This document shows positions 6,606 to 11,934 of a stretch of 35,857 nucleotides of DNA, piece by piece. Source of the stretch: a virus; the IMG/VR virus record IMGVR_UViG_3300048833_000084, positions 1 to 35,857 of that record, one strand, 5' to 3'. The first letter of the stretch is position 1, and the number at the start of each line of letters is the position of its first letter. A model generated the notes under the pieces. That model had not been told where the DNA came from and did no database searches. It worked only from the letters and a program-made list of their open reading frames with translations. Position numbers and translations under genes: made by a program.

Positions 6606-7378
6606 TTCACTTCCAATACTTCGTGTTCGTAAGTTTTCCACTCGCCACCATTCCAGTGATGGATGCGTAAACCTTTTACTTTGTTACCGGCTGCCTCAAC
6701 TATAGATGCGTAGAATGATAACTGTTTCCAGTAAGTGTCTAGCTTTTCTTTCTTTAGTTCGCCGTTAGTTTTGAAGTCCTCTATATAGTAGACGTCTTTT
6801 TCTTTAACTACTCTATCTATTTGGCCGGCGTATTTACGGGCATGGTCTACTACTAGGGCTTCGTATAGAGCATCTTCTTTTCTGCCTTTATAGAAACTCA
6901 GTACGGCCTGTTTAATTACTGGGTGGTCATGTAGATGGTATTCTTTATCAAATACATCTGCATACTTCTCAAACTTTCCGTATAGTTCTAGTGCTGCGTG
7001 AATTGCAGTACCTAGTCCGTTAGATATATCTCTTTTCATATTCCACATCTTTACTATATCTTCGGCGGGGACTTTAAACTTCTTGGCCATCTTCTCGGTG
7101 ATACCAGTCATGTCAAACTCTGGTTCTCCTAATTGGGCGTAAACACTACCAGATAAATACTTGTCGCCTTGTTCGTTAGTGTACATATGTGCGACATCAT
7201 CATAGTAAACCTCGCCACCTACCCAAGCTTTTAATAGTTTCCTGTTGCCGTTCTTGAAGTTAATGGGCGTTTCGGCGTATTGATTATAGAGAAGTTCTAT
7301 CTGCTCTCTATCCTCTGGCTCGCCCGTAATCTCTATGAAGCCATATTGCTGTGTTGGTACGTGTGCTTTAATCTTCAT
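6602..7378 (-). CDS. PD-(D/E)XK superfamily exonuclease (RecB/Cas4-like)
   Basis: A 258-residue nuclease. The conserved blocks are NGLGTAIHAALELYG (GxxxH), EALVVDHARKYAGQIDRVV (acidic metal ligand in GQIDRV), YYIEDFKTNG (the D-x-K catalytic pair) and KLDTYWKQLSFYAS (QxxxY). This order matches RecB-like and phage recombination exonucleases that resect DNA ends. The first 100 residues are a separate N-terminal region with VYYDDVAHMYTNEQG. With the SSB-like gene it forms a probable DNA repair/recombination set. No single-strand annealing protein is recognised beside it. Confidence 0.85.
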   Translation of the reverse strand: MKIKAHVPTQQYGFIEITGEPEDREQIELLYNQYAETPINFKNGNRKLLKAWVGGEVYYDDVAHMYTNEQGDKYLSGSVYAQLGEPEFDMTGITEKMAKKFKVPAEDIVKMWNMKRDISNGLGTAIHAALELYGKFEKYADVFDKEYHLHDHPVIKQAVLSFYKGRKEDALYEALVVDHARKYAGQIDRVVKEKDVYYIEDFKTNGELKKEKLDTYWKQLSFYASIVEAAGNKVKGLRIHHWNGGEWKTYEHEVLEVK

Positions 7379-7557
7379 TTTCGCTTACTAATCTTTCCAC
7401 CTTTGGCGCCAGCTTTTCTAGCTGCTTCTGGGTTGTTATAGAATCCACCAGTTCTGCCGTTCTTTCCACCAACAGAACCTATCTTTGCATAAAAATCAGT
7501 TCCATACTTCTTTATCATTGTTTGTTTGGCCTTTAAAGCACCTTCTGGTGTTTGCAT
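7375..7557 (-). CDS. Small KGG-like basic protein
   Basis: A 60-residue very basic, glycine-rich protein with GSVGGKNGRTGGFYNNPE followed by AARKAGAKGGKISKRK. The Gly-Gly-Lys repeats resemble the KGG motif of stress-induced bacterial proteins. The NPEAA segment recurs in the gene at 4788-4982. The start overlaps the TAA of the upstream gene (TAATG). It may bind DNA or RNA through its charge; no function is known. Confidence 0.6.
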   Translation of the reverse strand: MQTPEGALKAKQTMIKKYGTDFYAKIGSVGGKNGRTGGFYNNPEAARKAGAKGGKISKRK

Positions 7558-7709
7558 TATCTATTCTCCTTAACTATGGTAGTCATTATTTGTTCTAGTT
7601 CTTTACGCTGTATCTTTAGCTGTTCCAGGCTATCTAGTAGTCTGTCTTCTAATATATCCATGTGGCGTTGCTGACTAGCTAGCGCCCGCATAGTATCAAT
7701 GGTTATCAT
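7557..7709 (-). CDS. 50-residue coiled-coil protein
   Basis: A small gene not seen by length-limited gene finding. ATG at 7709 overlaps the upstream TGA as ATGA, and TAA at 7559-7557 overlaps the next ATG as TAATG. The protein is one long helix with heptad spacing (MDILEDRLLDSLEQLKIQR, then KELEQIMTTIVKENR), probably an oligomerising coiled coil. The perfect fit between neighbours is the main support. Function unknown. Confidence 0.7.
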   Translation of the reverse strand: MITIDTMRALASQQRHMDILEDRLLDSLEQLKIQRKELEQIMTTIVKENR

Positions 7710-7957
7710 TTATGCCTCAATTCGTAGTACAAAGACAACCACTCTCTAAGATTGTCTGTATTTGGGTGGCAGTCTAGGTCGCAGTCACAAGGTAATAGAT
7801 TTACTGTGTCTATTTCTTCCATTAACTTGTCTATTATAGAATCGTTAATATCTTCTTGTGCTTGGGCGTAATTATCTGAAGCTTCTTGTATTGGGTCGGT
7901 GTAGTTATTCATAAAGTCCATAAAGTCACCCATAGCTTGATTTAGTGTTTTACTCAT
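7706..7957 (-). CDS. Acidic protein with Cys-rich tail
   Basis: An 83-residue strongly acidic protein. The N-terminal two thirds is helical (MGDFMDFMNNYTDPIQEAS), and the tail carries LLPCDCDLDCHPNTDNL, four potential metal ligands. A comparable Cys/His tail is in 2630-2941. ATGA overlap with the next gene and a four-base overlap with the previous one show coupling. No family recognised. Confidence 0.6.
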   Translation of the reverse strand: MSKTLNQAMGDFMDFMNNYTDPIQEASDNYAQAQEDINDSIIDKLMEEIDTVNLLPCDCDLDCHPNTDNLREWLSLYYELRHK

Positions 7958-8214
7958 AGTGATTCCCCATCCTCTCTCATAGCATCTCTGATTGCTTCGG
8001 CTTTTTCATATTGTTCTTCGGTGCCAAATACATCATCATTTACTTGTTCTTGATATCTCAACCAGTTCTCTATCTCAGTAGAAAACATCTGTATATCATC
8101 TAGGTTCTCTCTAGCTATTGCGTCTAGTAAAGCATCCCCATAAGGTGTAGAAGTAGCTTCCTCGGCTAATTCCCTTGCTCTATCATAGATTAAGTCATTA
8201 CTATTATTACTCAT
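7954..8214 (-). CDS. First gene of the early operon, acidic helical protein
   Basis: About 86 residues, acidic and helical (YDRARELAEEATSTPYGDAL, EEQYEKAEAIRDAMRED). ATG at 8214 or GTG at 8220 could start it: AAAGGATAA lies 4 nt before the GTG and 10 nt before the ATG. It is the first gene after the promoter and terminator-like leader at 8305-8393, the position where phages often place anti-host or regulatory proteins. No motif recognised. Confidence 0.6.
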   Translation of the reverse strand: MSNNSNDLIYDRARELAEEATSTPYGDALLDAIARENLDDIQMFSTEIENWLRYQEQVNDDVFGTEEQYEKAEAIRDAMREDGESL

Positions 8215-8287
8215 TGTCACTTATCCTTTCATTTATTTAACTACTCTAATACTACAGTGTTTGTTAGAGATTGTCAATAAGAATAAG

Positions 8288-8303
8288 TGTGATATATGTC
8301 ACA
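8288..8303. promoter_or_regulatory. Palindromic operator, TGTGA-N6-TCACA (copy 1)
   Basis: TGTGATATATGTCACA has perfect TGTGA/TCACA arms, the layout bound by CRP/FNR-family dimers. It lies just after the leader terminator and about 75 nt before the first early gene. Three more copies or near copies are at 9197, 9220 and 10603. Confidence 0.5.
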
Positions 8304-8304
8304 T

Positions 8305-8332
8305 AAAAGAAAAACCTCCTTGTTACAGGAGG
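8305..8332 (-). terminator. Leader terminator / attenuator before the early operon
   Basis: Leftward: CCTCCT (8332-8327), loop GTAACA, AGGAGG (8320-8315), then TTTTTCTTTT (8314-8305). This is a textbook intrinsic terminator. It sits only about 30-55 nt after the predicted start of transcription and before all early genes, so it would block the operon unless read through or antiterminated. It also ends any RNA coming from 8330-8760. Confidence 0.85.
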
Positions 8333-8338
8333 TCCATC

Positions 8339-8360
8339 TTAACTCGTCTTGGTAATTACT
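8339..8360. repeat. Direct repeat R1 (TTAACTCGTC...GGTAAT)
   Basis: R1 reads TTAACTCGTCTTGGTAATTA (first 20 of 22 bases). R2 at 8402-8422 differs by two substitutions and one base less. R1 lies in the transcribed leader and R2 upstream of the -35 box, so the pair brackets the early promoter. Candidate operator or antitermination sites. Confidence 0.55.
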
Positions 8361-8366
8361 AGATTT

Positions 8367-8393
8367 ATTATAGCACATCGTGTATAGTGTCAA
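8367..8393 (-). promoter_or_regulatory. Early leftward promoter
   Basis: TTGACA (8393-8388) and TATAAT (8372-8367), both perfect consensus boxes, with a short 15-nt spacer. Transcription would start near 8360 and meet the terminator hairpin at 8332. Short spacing often lowers activity or makes a promoter dependent on an activator. Confidence 0.75.
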
Positions 8394-8401
8394 GTAATGA
8401 C

Positions 8402-8422
8402 TTAACTCGTCAGGGTAATACT
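8402..8422. repeat. Direct repeat R2 (TTAACTCGTC...GGTAAT)
   Basis: TTAACTCGTCAGGGTAATAC plus T, the partner of R1 at 8339-8360, separated by 41 nt. It lies 9 nt upstream of the early -35 box. The end of R2 overlaps an ACTGGG that resembles the late leaders, but no -10 box precedes it, so I do not call a rightward promoter here. Confidence 0.55.
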
Positions 8423-8757
8423 GGGTAAAGGTATTGCAAAAGCACCTTATAGTCACATCAACCAGCATTTACAGGATTGGTTATCCTGCCTAAACGGATA
8501 GCTATCGTAGCAGTACGATTTCTAGGTAGAGTAGGTTCACAGATTGGTTCGCAGCCCAACACTAAACAAAACTGCTTACAAGTGAACACTAGCCCATATC
8601 TCGGTAACATAACCCTACTTACTAAGTGCTGAACTTATAAAGAATCCGATTAGGGTAGCAGAAACCAACTGCGAGGATTACTTGGTAAGGACTATACCGT
8701 TATACAACATACGCCCCAACCGCAAGTAGTAGGGTAGAGAGGGATTATGCCAAAATA
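8423..8757 (-). ncRNA. Possible structured leftward RNA upstream of the early promoter
   Basis: This 335-nt part of the 8221-8774 gap has no credible coding frame. It holds two adjacent perfect hairpins: CAGGAT/ATCCTG at 8472-8488 (5-nt loop) and ATCGTA/TACGAT at 8504-8519 (4-nt loop). A long-range stem pairs GTTCAC (8535-8540) with GTGAAC (8582-8587). A TATAAT box at 8771-8766 (weak TTGGAG -35 at 8793-8788, 16-nt spacer) could start it, and the terminator at 8332-8305 would end it, giving about 450 nt. It does not fold as a tRNA that I can find. An RNA gene is plausible, not shown. Confidence 0.4.
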
Positions 8758-8759
8758 TA

Positions 8760-8768
8760 TGCTACATT
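8760..8768 (+). promoter_or_regulatory. Extended -10 box before the 47-aa gene
   Basis: TGCTACATT (TG-n-TACATT) ends seven bases before the ATG at 8775, so transcription would start at or next to the AUG. It overlaps the TATAAT proposed for the leftward RNA. The DNA is AT-rich, so confidence is low. Confidence 0.35.
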
Positions 8769-8774
8769 ATAAGC

Positions 8775-8918
8775 ATGAACACCATACCTCCAAATACAGA
8801 CCTCACCAAACTATTCAATAAAGTAATAAAAGTACCAGTAATACCCGAACATATTAAATGGAACGAATATAAAGACGATAAAGAAATTAAAAAGTATATG
8901 CTAAAATCTAAATATTAG
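8775..8918 (+). CDS. 47-residue basic protein, possible leaderless gene
   Basis: A short rightward frame (MNTIPPNTDLTKLFNKVIK, ending DDKEIKKYMLKSKY) between a promoter-like extended -10 box and a terminator-like hairpin at 9009-9040. There is no ribosome site; if transcription starts seven bases after the -10 box the message is leaderless. Composition is protein-like, rich in Lys, Ile, Asn and Pro. It sits in the control region between two leftward operons, a usual place for a regulator or anti-host peptide. Function unknown. Confidence 0.4.
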   Translation: MNTIPPNTDLTKLFNKVIKVPVIPEHIKWNEYKDDKEIKKYMLKSKY

Positions 8919-9008
8919 GACACCACCGACCTACGCACCTCCTACATTAGATACAACACTCAAATACCTTCCTAGACGAATATATTTAATCTATAAAACA
9001 CAAACGAG

Positions 9009-9040
9009 GAACCCTTTGGTGGAGGGGTTCTATTCATTTT
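9009..9040 (+). terminator. Terminator-like hairpin after the 47-aa gene
   Basis: GAACCC (9009-9014) and GGGTTC (9025-9030) form a six-pair stem with a 10-nt loop, followed by TATTCATTTT. The tail is weaker than a pure T-run, so this is a moderate call. It lies about 90 nt past the 47-aa frame. Confidence 0.5.
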
Positions 9041-9141
9041 AAGGGTAGCCCCCCACTTTGACCTTTAAAAAAGTTGTCGTGGTCCTTTTTCTTCCTCCGC
9101 CCACTGAACCAACTCTCGCTCAAGCTCTCAGGCGACTCAGG

Positions 9142-9159
9142 CGTATGTGCGCGCGCGTG
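9142..9159. other. Alternating CG/TG tract (possible Z-DNA)
   Basis: Eighteen bases of unbroken pyrimidine-purine alternation centred on GCGCGCGCG, in otherwise AT-rich DNA. Such tracts can flip to Z-DNA under negative supercoiling. A role is unproven. Confidence 0.4.
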
Positions 9160-9196
9160 ATTGATTTGGAGCGAATATTTCAAGGGAGTGCTAAAA

Positions 9197-9212
9197 TGTG
9201 ACCAAAATCACA
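9197..9212. promoter_or_regulatory. Palindromic operator, TGTGA-N6-TCACA (copy 2)
   Basis: TGTGACCAAAATCACA with perfect arms. Its centre is 23 bp from copy 3, close to two helical turns, so two dimers could bind on one face of the DNA. Located downstream of the leftward operon ending at 9263. Confidence 0.5.
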
Positions 9213-9219
9213 CCAAAAT

Positions 9220-9235
9220 AGTGATATTCATCACA
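9220..9235. promoter_or_regulatory. Palindromic operator, AGTGA-N6-TCACA (copy 3)
   Basis: AGTGATATTCATCACA; the inner palindrome GTGAT/ATCAC is perfect. Second of a closely spaced pair. Confidence 0.5.
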
Positions 9236-9262
9236 ATTCCTTATAACTAACATAGAGCCTAT

Positions 9263-9547
9263 CTAACGGCTTTTATATATAGAACGATTTAACATACTAC
9301 TATTATATAAAACACCGCCAAATAAGCTTAAAATGGCTATAAATAACATAATTAATGCTGTACTAAAGCTTATACCGCTAGTTATGGCAATAGTAAACAG
9401 TATATTAAATATAAACATCATTATAAGTAGATACACCACTAGAGCAGCAATTAACGCCGCCAAATACCCTATTATCTTAATGACTGGATATATAAATAGA
9501 TAACAGAGTATACCTAAGCTAATCAGATATACTCTATATTTATTCAT
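9263..9547 (-). CDS. Three-helix integral membrane protein
   Basis: A 94-residue, very hydrophobic protein with about three membrane helices (residues 7-28, 30-55 and 60-82: YLISLGILCYLFIYPV, LAALIAALVVYLLIMMFIF, ALIMLFIAILSLFGG) and a basic tail. It overlaps the upstream small membrane gene by ATGA. Two of the CCGCCAAATA words fall inside it. It could be an immunity, exclusion or holin-like protein; nothing decides this. Confidence 0.7.
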   Translation of the reverse strand: MNKYRVYLISLGILCYLFIYPVIKIIGYLAALIAALVVYLLIMMFIFNILFTIAITSGISFSTALIMLFIAILSLFGGVLYNSSMLNRSIYKSR

Positions 9548-9714
9548 TTCAAGCTCTGTACTAGTGTTTTAAACTCTGAACAGTTATAGACACACTCCAG
9601 ACCATTAACGCTGTTAGAATAGCTGTAATTGCTACCATTGTTTATTACTAGCCATGTTACAAGTACTATAATAACGCTTAATAGTACAATGCTAGCTATA
9701 TCGTATTTATTCAC
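9544..9714 (-). CDS. 56-residue single-pass membrane protein (GTG start)
   Basis: A short gene with a GTG start at 9714, GGAG eight bases upstream, and a TGA overlapping the next ATG. Residues about 7-25 (ASIVLLSVIIVLVTWLVI) form one membrane helix; the rest (GLECVYNCSEFKTLVQ) carries two Cys and would lie outside the membrane. Coupled to both neighbours, which is strong support for translation. Function unknown. Confidence 0.7.
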   Translation of the reverse strand: MNKYDIASIVLLSVIIVLVTWLVINNGSNYSYSNSVNGLECVYNCSEFKTLVQSLK

Positions 9715-9716
9715 AA

Positions 9717-9905
9717 TTAAAACTCCTTTAATTCTAGTGCATTATCTGGTGTTAAGTGTACATTATACACGCTCACTAAATCCTCAATAGCGTGTTTTAA
9801 AGCGTTCATATCTCCGTCTGATACATGATGGCCATGAGCTATTTGCTCACAAGCTACTGTTACACTTTTAACTGTTGAATTGTATTGTTTATAGTCCTTG
9901 CTCAT
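9717..9905 (-). CDS. Small unknown protein with His-rich centre
   Basis: A 62-residue soluble protein (ACEQIAHGHHVSDGDMNALK). AGGAG precedes the ATG. It is the second gene of a leftward four-gene operon. The HGHH cluster could bind a metal, but no family is recognised. Confidence 0.6.
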   Translation of the reverse strand: MSKDYKQYNSTVKSVTVACEQIAHGHHVSDGDMNALKHAIEDLVSVYNVHLTPDNALELKEF

Positions 9906-9944
9906 CTTATTTACTCCTATTGTTATTTAATTATTTGGGCGAAT

Positions 9945-10208
9945 TTAAAGTGCTCTTATACTCTTAATTCTGCCTGCTTTAGTTAGTTCATGCTCTACTT
10001 CTACCACTTCAGGCATTTTTGAATATATCTTGTTTGGTATCTCGCCATAACTGTCACTCAAGTCATTAGATGTTTTTCTAGCCTCTAGCGTCCAGTCACC
10101 ATTACTGTCAAATTCTCTAACAGTCAATAGCCAGTTTGGATTACCATTTACACTGCCATTTGCTCGCTCACACTTTTGTACTTGTGCATATATTTTATTA
10201 TTGCTCAT
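9945..10208 (-). CDS. Unknown beta-rich small protein
   Basis: An 87-residue protein with alternating strands (IYAQVQKCERANG, NWLLTVREFDSNGDWTLEA). First gene of the leftward operon that ends with two membrane proteins. Its likely promoter lies 317 nt upstream, leaving a long leader. No domain recognised. Confidence 0.6.
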   Translation of the reverse strand: MSNNKIYAQVQKCERANGSVNGNPNWLLTVREFDSNGDWTLEARKTSNDLSDSYGEIPNKIYSKMPEVVEVEHELTKAGRIKSIRAL

Positions 10209-10524
10209 AATTTCCCGCCTATCTTATTAATTTATTATTATAATGATTGACTAACGCTAACACGGTACGTTATATAGCTATTTTTACTTTTAACCCACAG
10301 TTTACACAGTTGCCTAATAAATAGGTCTTATAGTGTCGATTGTCGTTATATATGCTTTACGCTCTCGTGCTAGGGATAGCCAACCATTTAATCCCACCAG
10401 TCAATCAAGCTAATTATAGCGGTTATATCTACCTTGTAATGTAGCTGCTATGTTCACTTAATTGATTAGTAAGTATCTCAATTTGTTTATGTTCTGTAAG
10501 TTATATTGCTAACTTACTAACTAC
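10209..10524 (-). other. Long untranslated leader of the 9263-10208 operon
   Basis: Between the promoter at 10525-10553 and the first gene start there are about 310 transcribed bases without a credible frame. I see AT-rich sequence with some GC-richer patches (around 10350-10400) but no clear terminator or known riboswitch. It may be regulatory; no specific structure is claimed. Confidence 0.4.
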
Positions 10525-10553
10525 AGTATAGCAAACTCTACAGACTATGTCAA
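10525..10553 (-). promoter_or_regulatory. Leftward sigma70-type promoter
   Basis: TTGACA (10553-10548), 17-nt spacer, TATACT (10530-10525): the same boxes and spacing as the lysis promoter at 1549-1577. Drives the operon that ends with small membrane proteins. Confidence 0.85.
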
Positions 10554-10602
10554 TACACAACATAGTACTATTATAGTGTCTAAAGTGTTAATTCCGCCAA
10601 AT

Positions 10603-10618
10603 AGTGACAAATATCACA
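10603..10618. promoter_or_regulatory. Palindromic operator, AGTGA-N6-TCACA (copy 4)
   Basis: AGTGACAAATATCACA, sharing its first base with a CCGCCAAATA word and lying 50 bp upstream of the leftward promoter's -35 box. Confidence 0.45.
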
Positions 10619-11037
10619 CTAAATAGTAATATAACCGCCAAATACTACTCATTAAGCAGAAACAACCCGCCTAATTCATACTATTATTGTAATATCCAGT
10701 AATATCACTATATATAGAACAAATACCCAGCTAATAGCTCACCAATACTGTAAATCCCGCCAAATAACACCTATAAGCATATATATAGCATATACAGGAC
10801 TGTAGCTTGTTATACATACATTTAATATATCTATACGCCAAACACACCACCACACACAATCAAATAGCGCCTATATACATAGCATACCTATATATACCCA
10901 GAACTCAGATTTAACAGAGGTCATTTTATAAATATATATACACTCAGAGGAGCATGGGGAACCCTAAAATCGCACTAGGGTACAGCTTTGTCGGGAGGGT
11001 TTAAGTTGCCATTCAGCGTGAGACAATTAGTGACTAT

Positions 11038-11043
11038 TATAAT
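11038..11043 (+). promoter_or_regulatory. -10 box of the rightward RHH/terminase operon
   Basis: TATAAT placed so that transcription would start within the AGTGTGTATA repeats. No good -35 box is seen at 16-18 nt, so an activator may be needed. Confidence 0.45.
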
Positions 11044-11047
11044 AAAG

Positions 11048-11102
11048 AGTGTGTATAAGTGTGTATACAAGTGTGTATATAGTGTGTATAGTAGTATGTA
11101 TG
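11048..11102. repeat. Phased AGTGTGTATA repeats, probable RHH operator
   Basis: Four exact AGTGTGTATA copies at 11048-57, 11058-67, 11070-79 and 11081-90, with start-to-start steps of 10, 12 and 11 bp, about one helical turn each. A fifth, degenerate copy (AGTATGTATG, 11093-11102) includes the start codon of the RHH gene. Ribbon-helix-helix repressors such as omega, CopG and ParG bind arrays of short repeats; autoregulation is inferred. Confidence 0.75.
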
Positions 11103-11501
11103 AAGAAAAGAATAAACATTATGCTCTCAGAAGAAGCCCTAGCTACGGCGGACGAATCGGGGAACAGAAGCGAATATATTGAAAACCTAATATTGGAGAC
11201 GTCCCAGGGTACGGCTCGCTCATTAGAGGTGGTACCCCTTCATCAATTAACAGAAGTGCTTGGGACCCTACTGGAGGAAATTAAGAATAACCAAATAAGC
11301 GGCGCCCCACTAGAAAATAAAAACCCAAAAAATACAATCGGTTCGGCTACGCCGAATAGTGATACGTTTGTTCCCAAACCGCCAGACCCAACTACTGGAT
11401 ATCCTTGTTGCTTAGGTAGGAGTCCTTGCAAGCATTGGGTGTGGGACGATATGGATACTCAGTGGAAGAATACTATTACAGGAGCAACCAGAGATGAATA
11501 A
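11100..11501 (+). CDS. Ribbon-helix-helix DNA-binding regulator
   Basis: I start at the ATG at 11100, giving 133 residues. Residues 1-32 match the RHH fold: strand KKRINIML, helix A SEEALATADES, and helix B NRSEYIENLI, where the NRSE turn is typical. The middle (HQLTEVLGTLLEEIKNN) is helical and the C-terminal half is a Pro-rich linker ending in CCLGRSPCKHWVWDD, a Cys/His cluster that may bind zinc. No ribosome site is seen because the repeat array occupies that region. It opens the rightward operon before TerS, so it may repress or time packaging and late genes through the upstream repeats. Confidence 0.75.
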   Translation: MKKRINIMLSEEALATADESGNRSEYIENLILETSQGTARSLEVVPLHQLTEVLGTLLEEIKNNQISGAPLENKNPKNTIGSATPNSDTFVPKPPDPTTGYPCCLGRSPCKHWVWDDMDTQWKNTITGATRDE

Positions 11502-11934
11502 GAAGAAAGACGTTAAAAAGAAAGAACCTTTAGCTAAAGTTAAATATACCCTCAAACAACGTAATACTGTGGCGAATTACTTTAATGCTCGTAATAAAGA
11601 GACTTATGGTAACTTGGCGGAATCTGCTGTACAGGCTGGCTATTCAAGAAGCTACGCTAACAGTATAGTCCGTAACACCCCCTGGATACTTGAATTAAAG
11701 GAACAGCTCCAGAACTACACACCCGACCATATATATAGAGGATTTCAGGATGTGGCGATAAATGGAGAATATGACCGAGATAAACTAAAAGCATTAGAAC
11801 TAATGGGTAAGGCACAAGGAATGTTCGTAGATAGAGTACAATCAGATGTACACGTTACTTTCGTTAATGAAGTACCAAGACCAGCAAGTGAATCAATAAT
11901 AGAAGCCGAGAGATTAGATGCACAAGATAATTAA
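11494..11934 (+). CDS. terS: Terminase small subunit
   Basis: A 146-residue protein. Residues about 20-70 (LKQRNTVANYFNARNKETYG, AESAVQAGYSRSYANSIVRN) form the helix-turn-helix of the small terminase family, which binds the packaging site on phage DNA. A basic N-terminal tail (MNKKKDVKKKEPLAKVK) precedes it. The C-terminal half (KLKALELMGKAQGMFVDR) fits the oligomerisation region. It overlaps the RHH gene by 8 nt and the methylase by 17 nt. TerL follows one gene later. Length is typical. Confidence 0.85.
   Translation: MNKKKDVKKKEPLAKVKYTLKQRNTVANYFNARNKETYGNLAESAVQAGYSRSYANSIVRNTPWILELKEQLQNYTPDHIYRGFQDVAINGEYDRDKLKALELMGKAQGMFVDRVQSDVHVTFVNEVPRPASESIIEAERLDAQDN

Larger units (their letters stand above)
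8919..9262. other. Non-coding control stretch
   Basis: This 344-nt gap holds a terminator-like hairpin (9009-9040), a block with the tandem words CTCAGGCG/CTCAGGCG, an 18-nt perfectly alternating pyrimidine-purine tract (9142-9159), and two TGTGA-N6-TCACA-type palindromes (9197-9235). I see no protein gene and no tRNA. Confidence 0.6.
10554..11047. other. AT-rich control region with CCGCCAAATA words; candidate origin
   Basis: No gene is supported in this roughly 490-nt stretch. It contains CCGCCAAATA at 10594-10603, 10635-10644 and 10757-10766, with related words at 10677 (CCGCCTAATT) and 10832 (ACGCCAAACA), one TGTGA-type palindrome overlapping the first word, and many TATATA runs. A hairpin ACCCTA/TAGGGT is at 10961-10981. 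Repeats plus AT-rich DNA between divergent operons resemble a phage origin or a multi-operator control region. Nothing here proves replication. Confidence 0.4.

Noticed and set aside
8416-8428. Fifth ACTGGG leader
   Set aside because: No -10 box at the right distance and no rightward gene follows closely; it is part of direct repeat R2.
8274-8468. Leftward 64-residue frame (MLVDVTIRCFCN...)
   Set aside because: It covers the early promoter, both direct repeats and the leader terminator, and has no ribosome site.
8521-8660. tRNA-like arms (TTCGCAG, TTCAGCA loops)
   Set aside because: The loops lack the conserved A58 and no matching acceptor or anticodon arms can be placed on either strand.
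10954-11004. 16-residue leader peptide after AGAGGAG
   Set aside because: The ribosome-like GGAG is only one base from the ATG, too close for normal initiation, and there is no downstream gene it would regulate clearly.
10988-11182. Rightward frame overlapping the RHH gene
   Set aside because: It covers the repeat array and overlaps the RHH frame; composition is repeat-derived.
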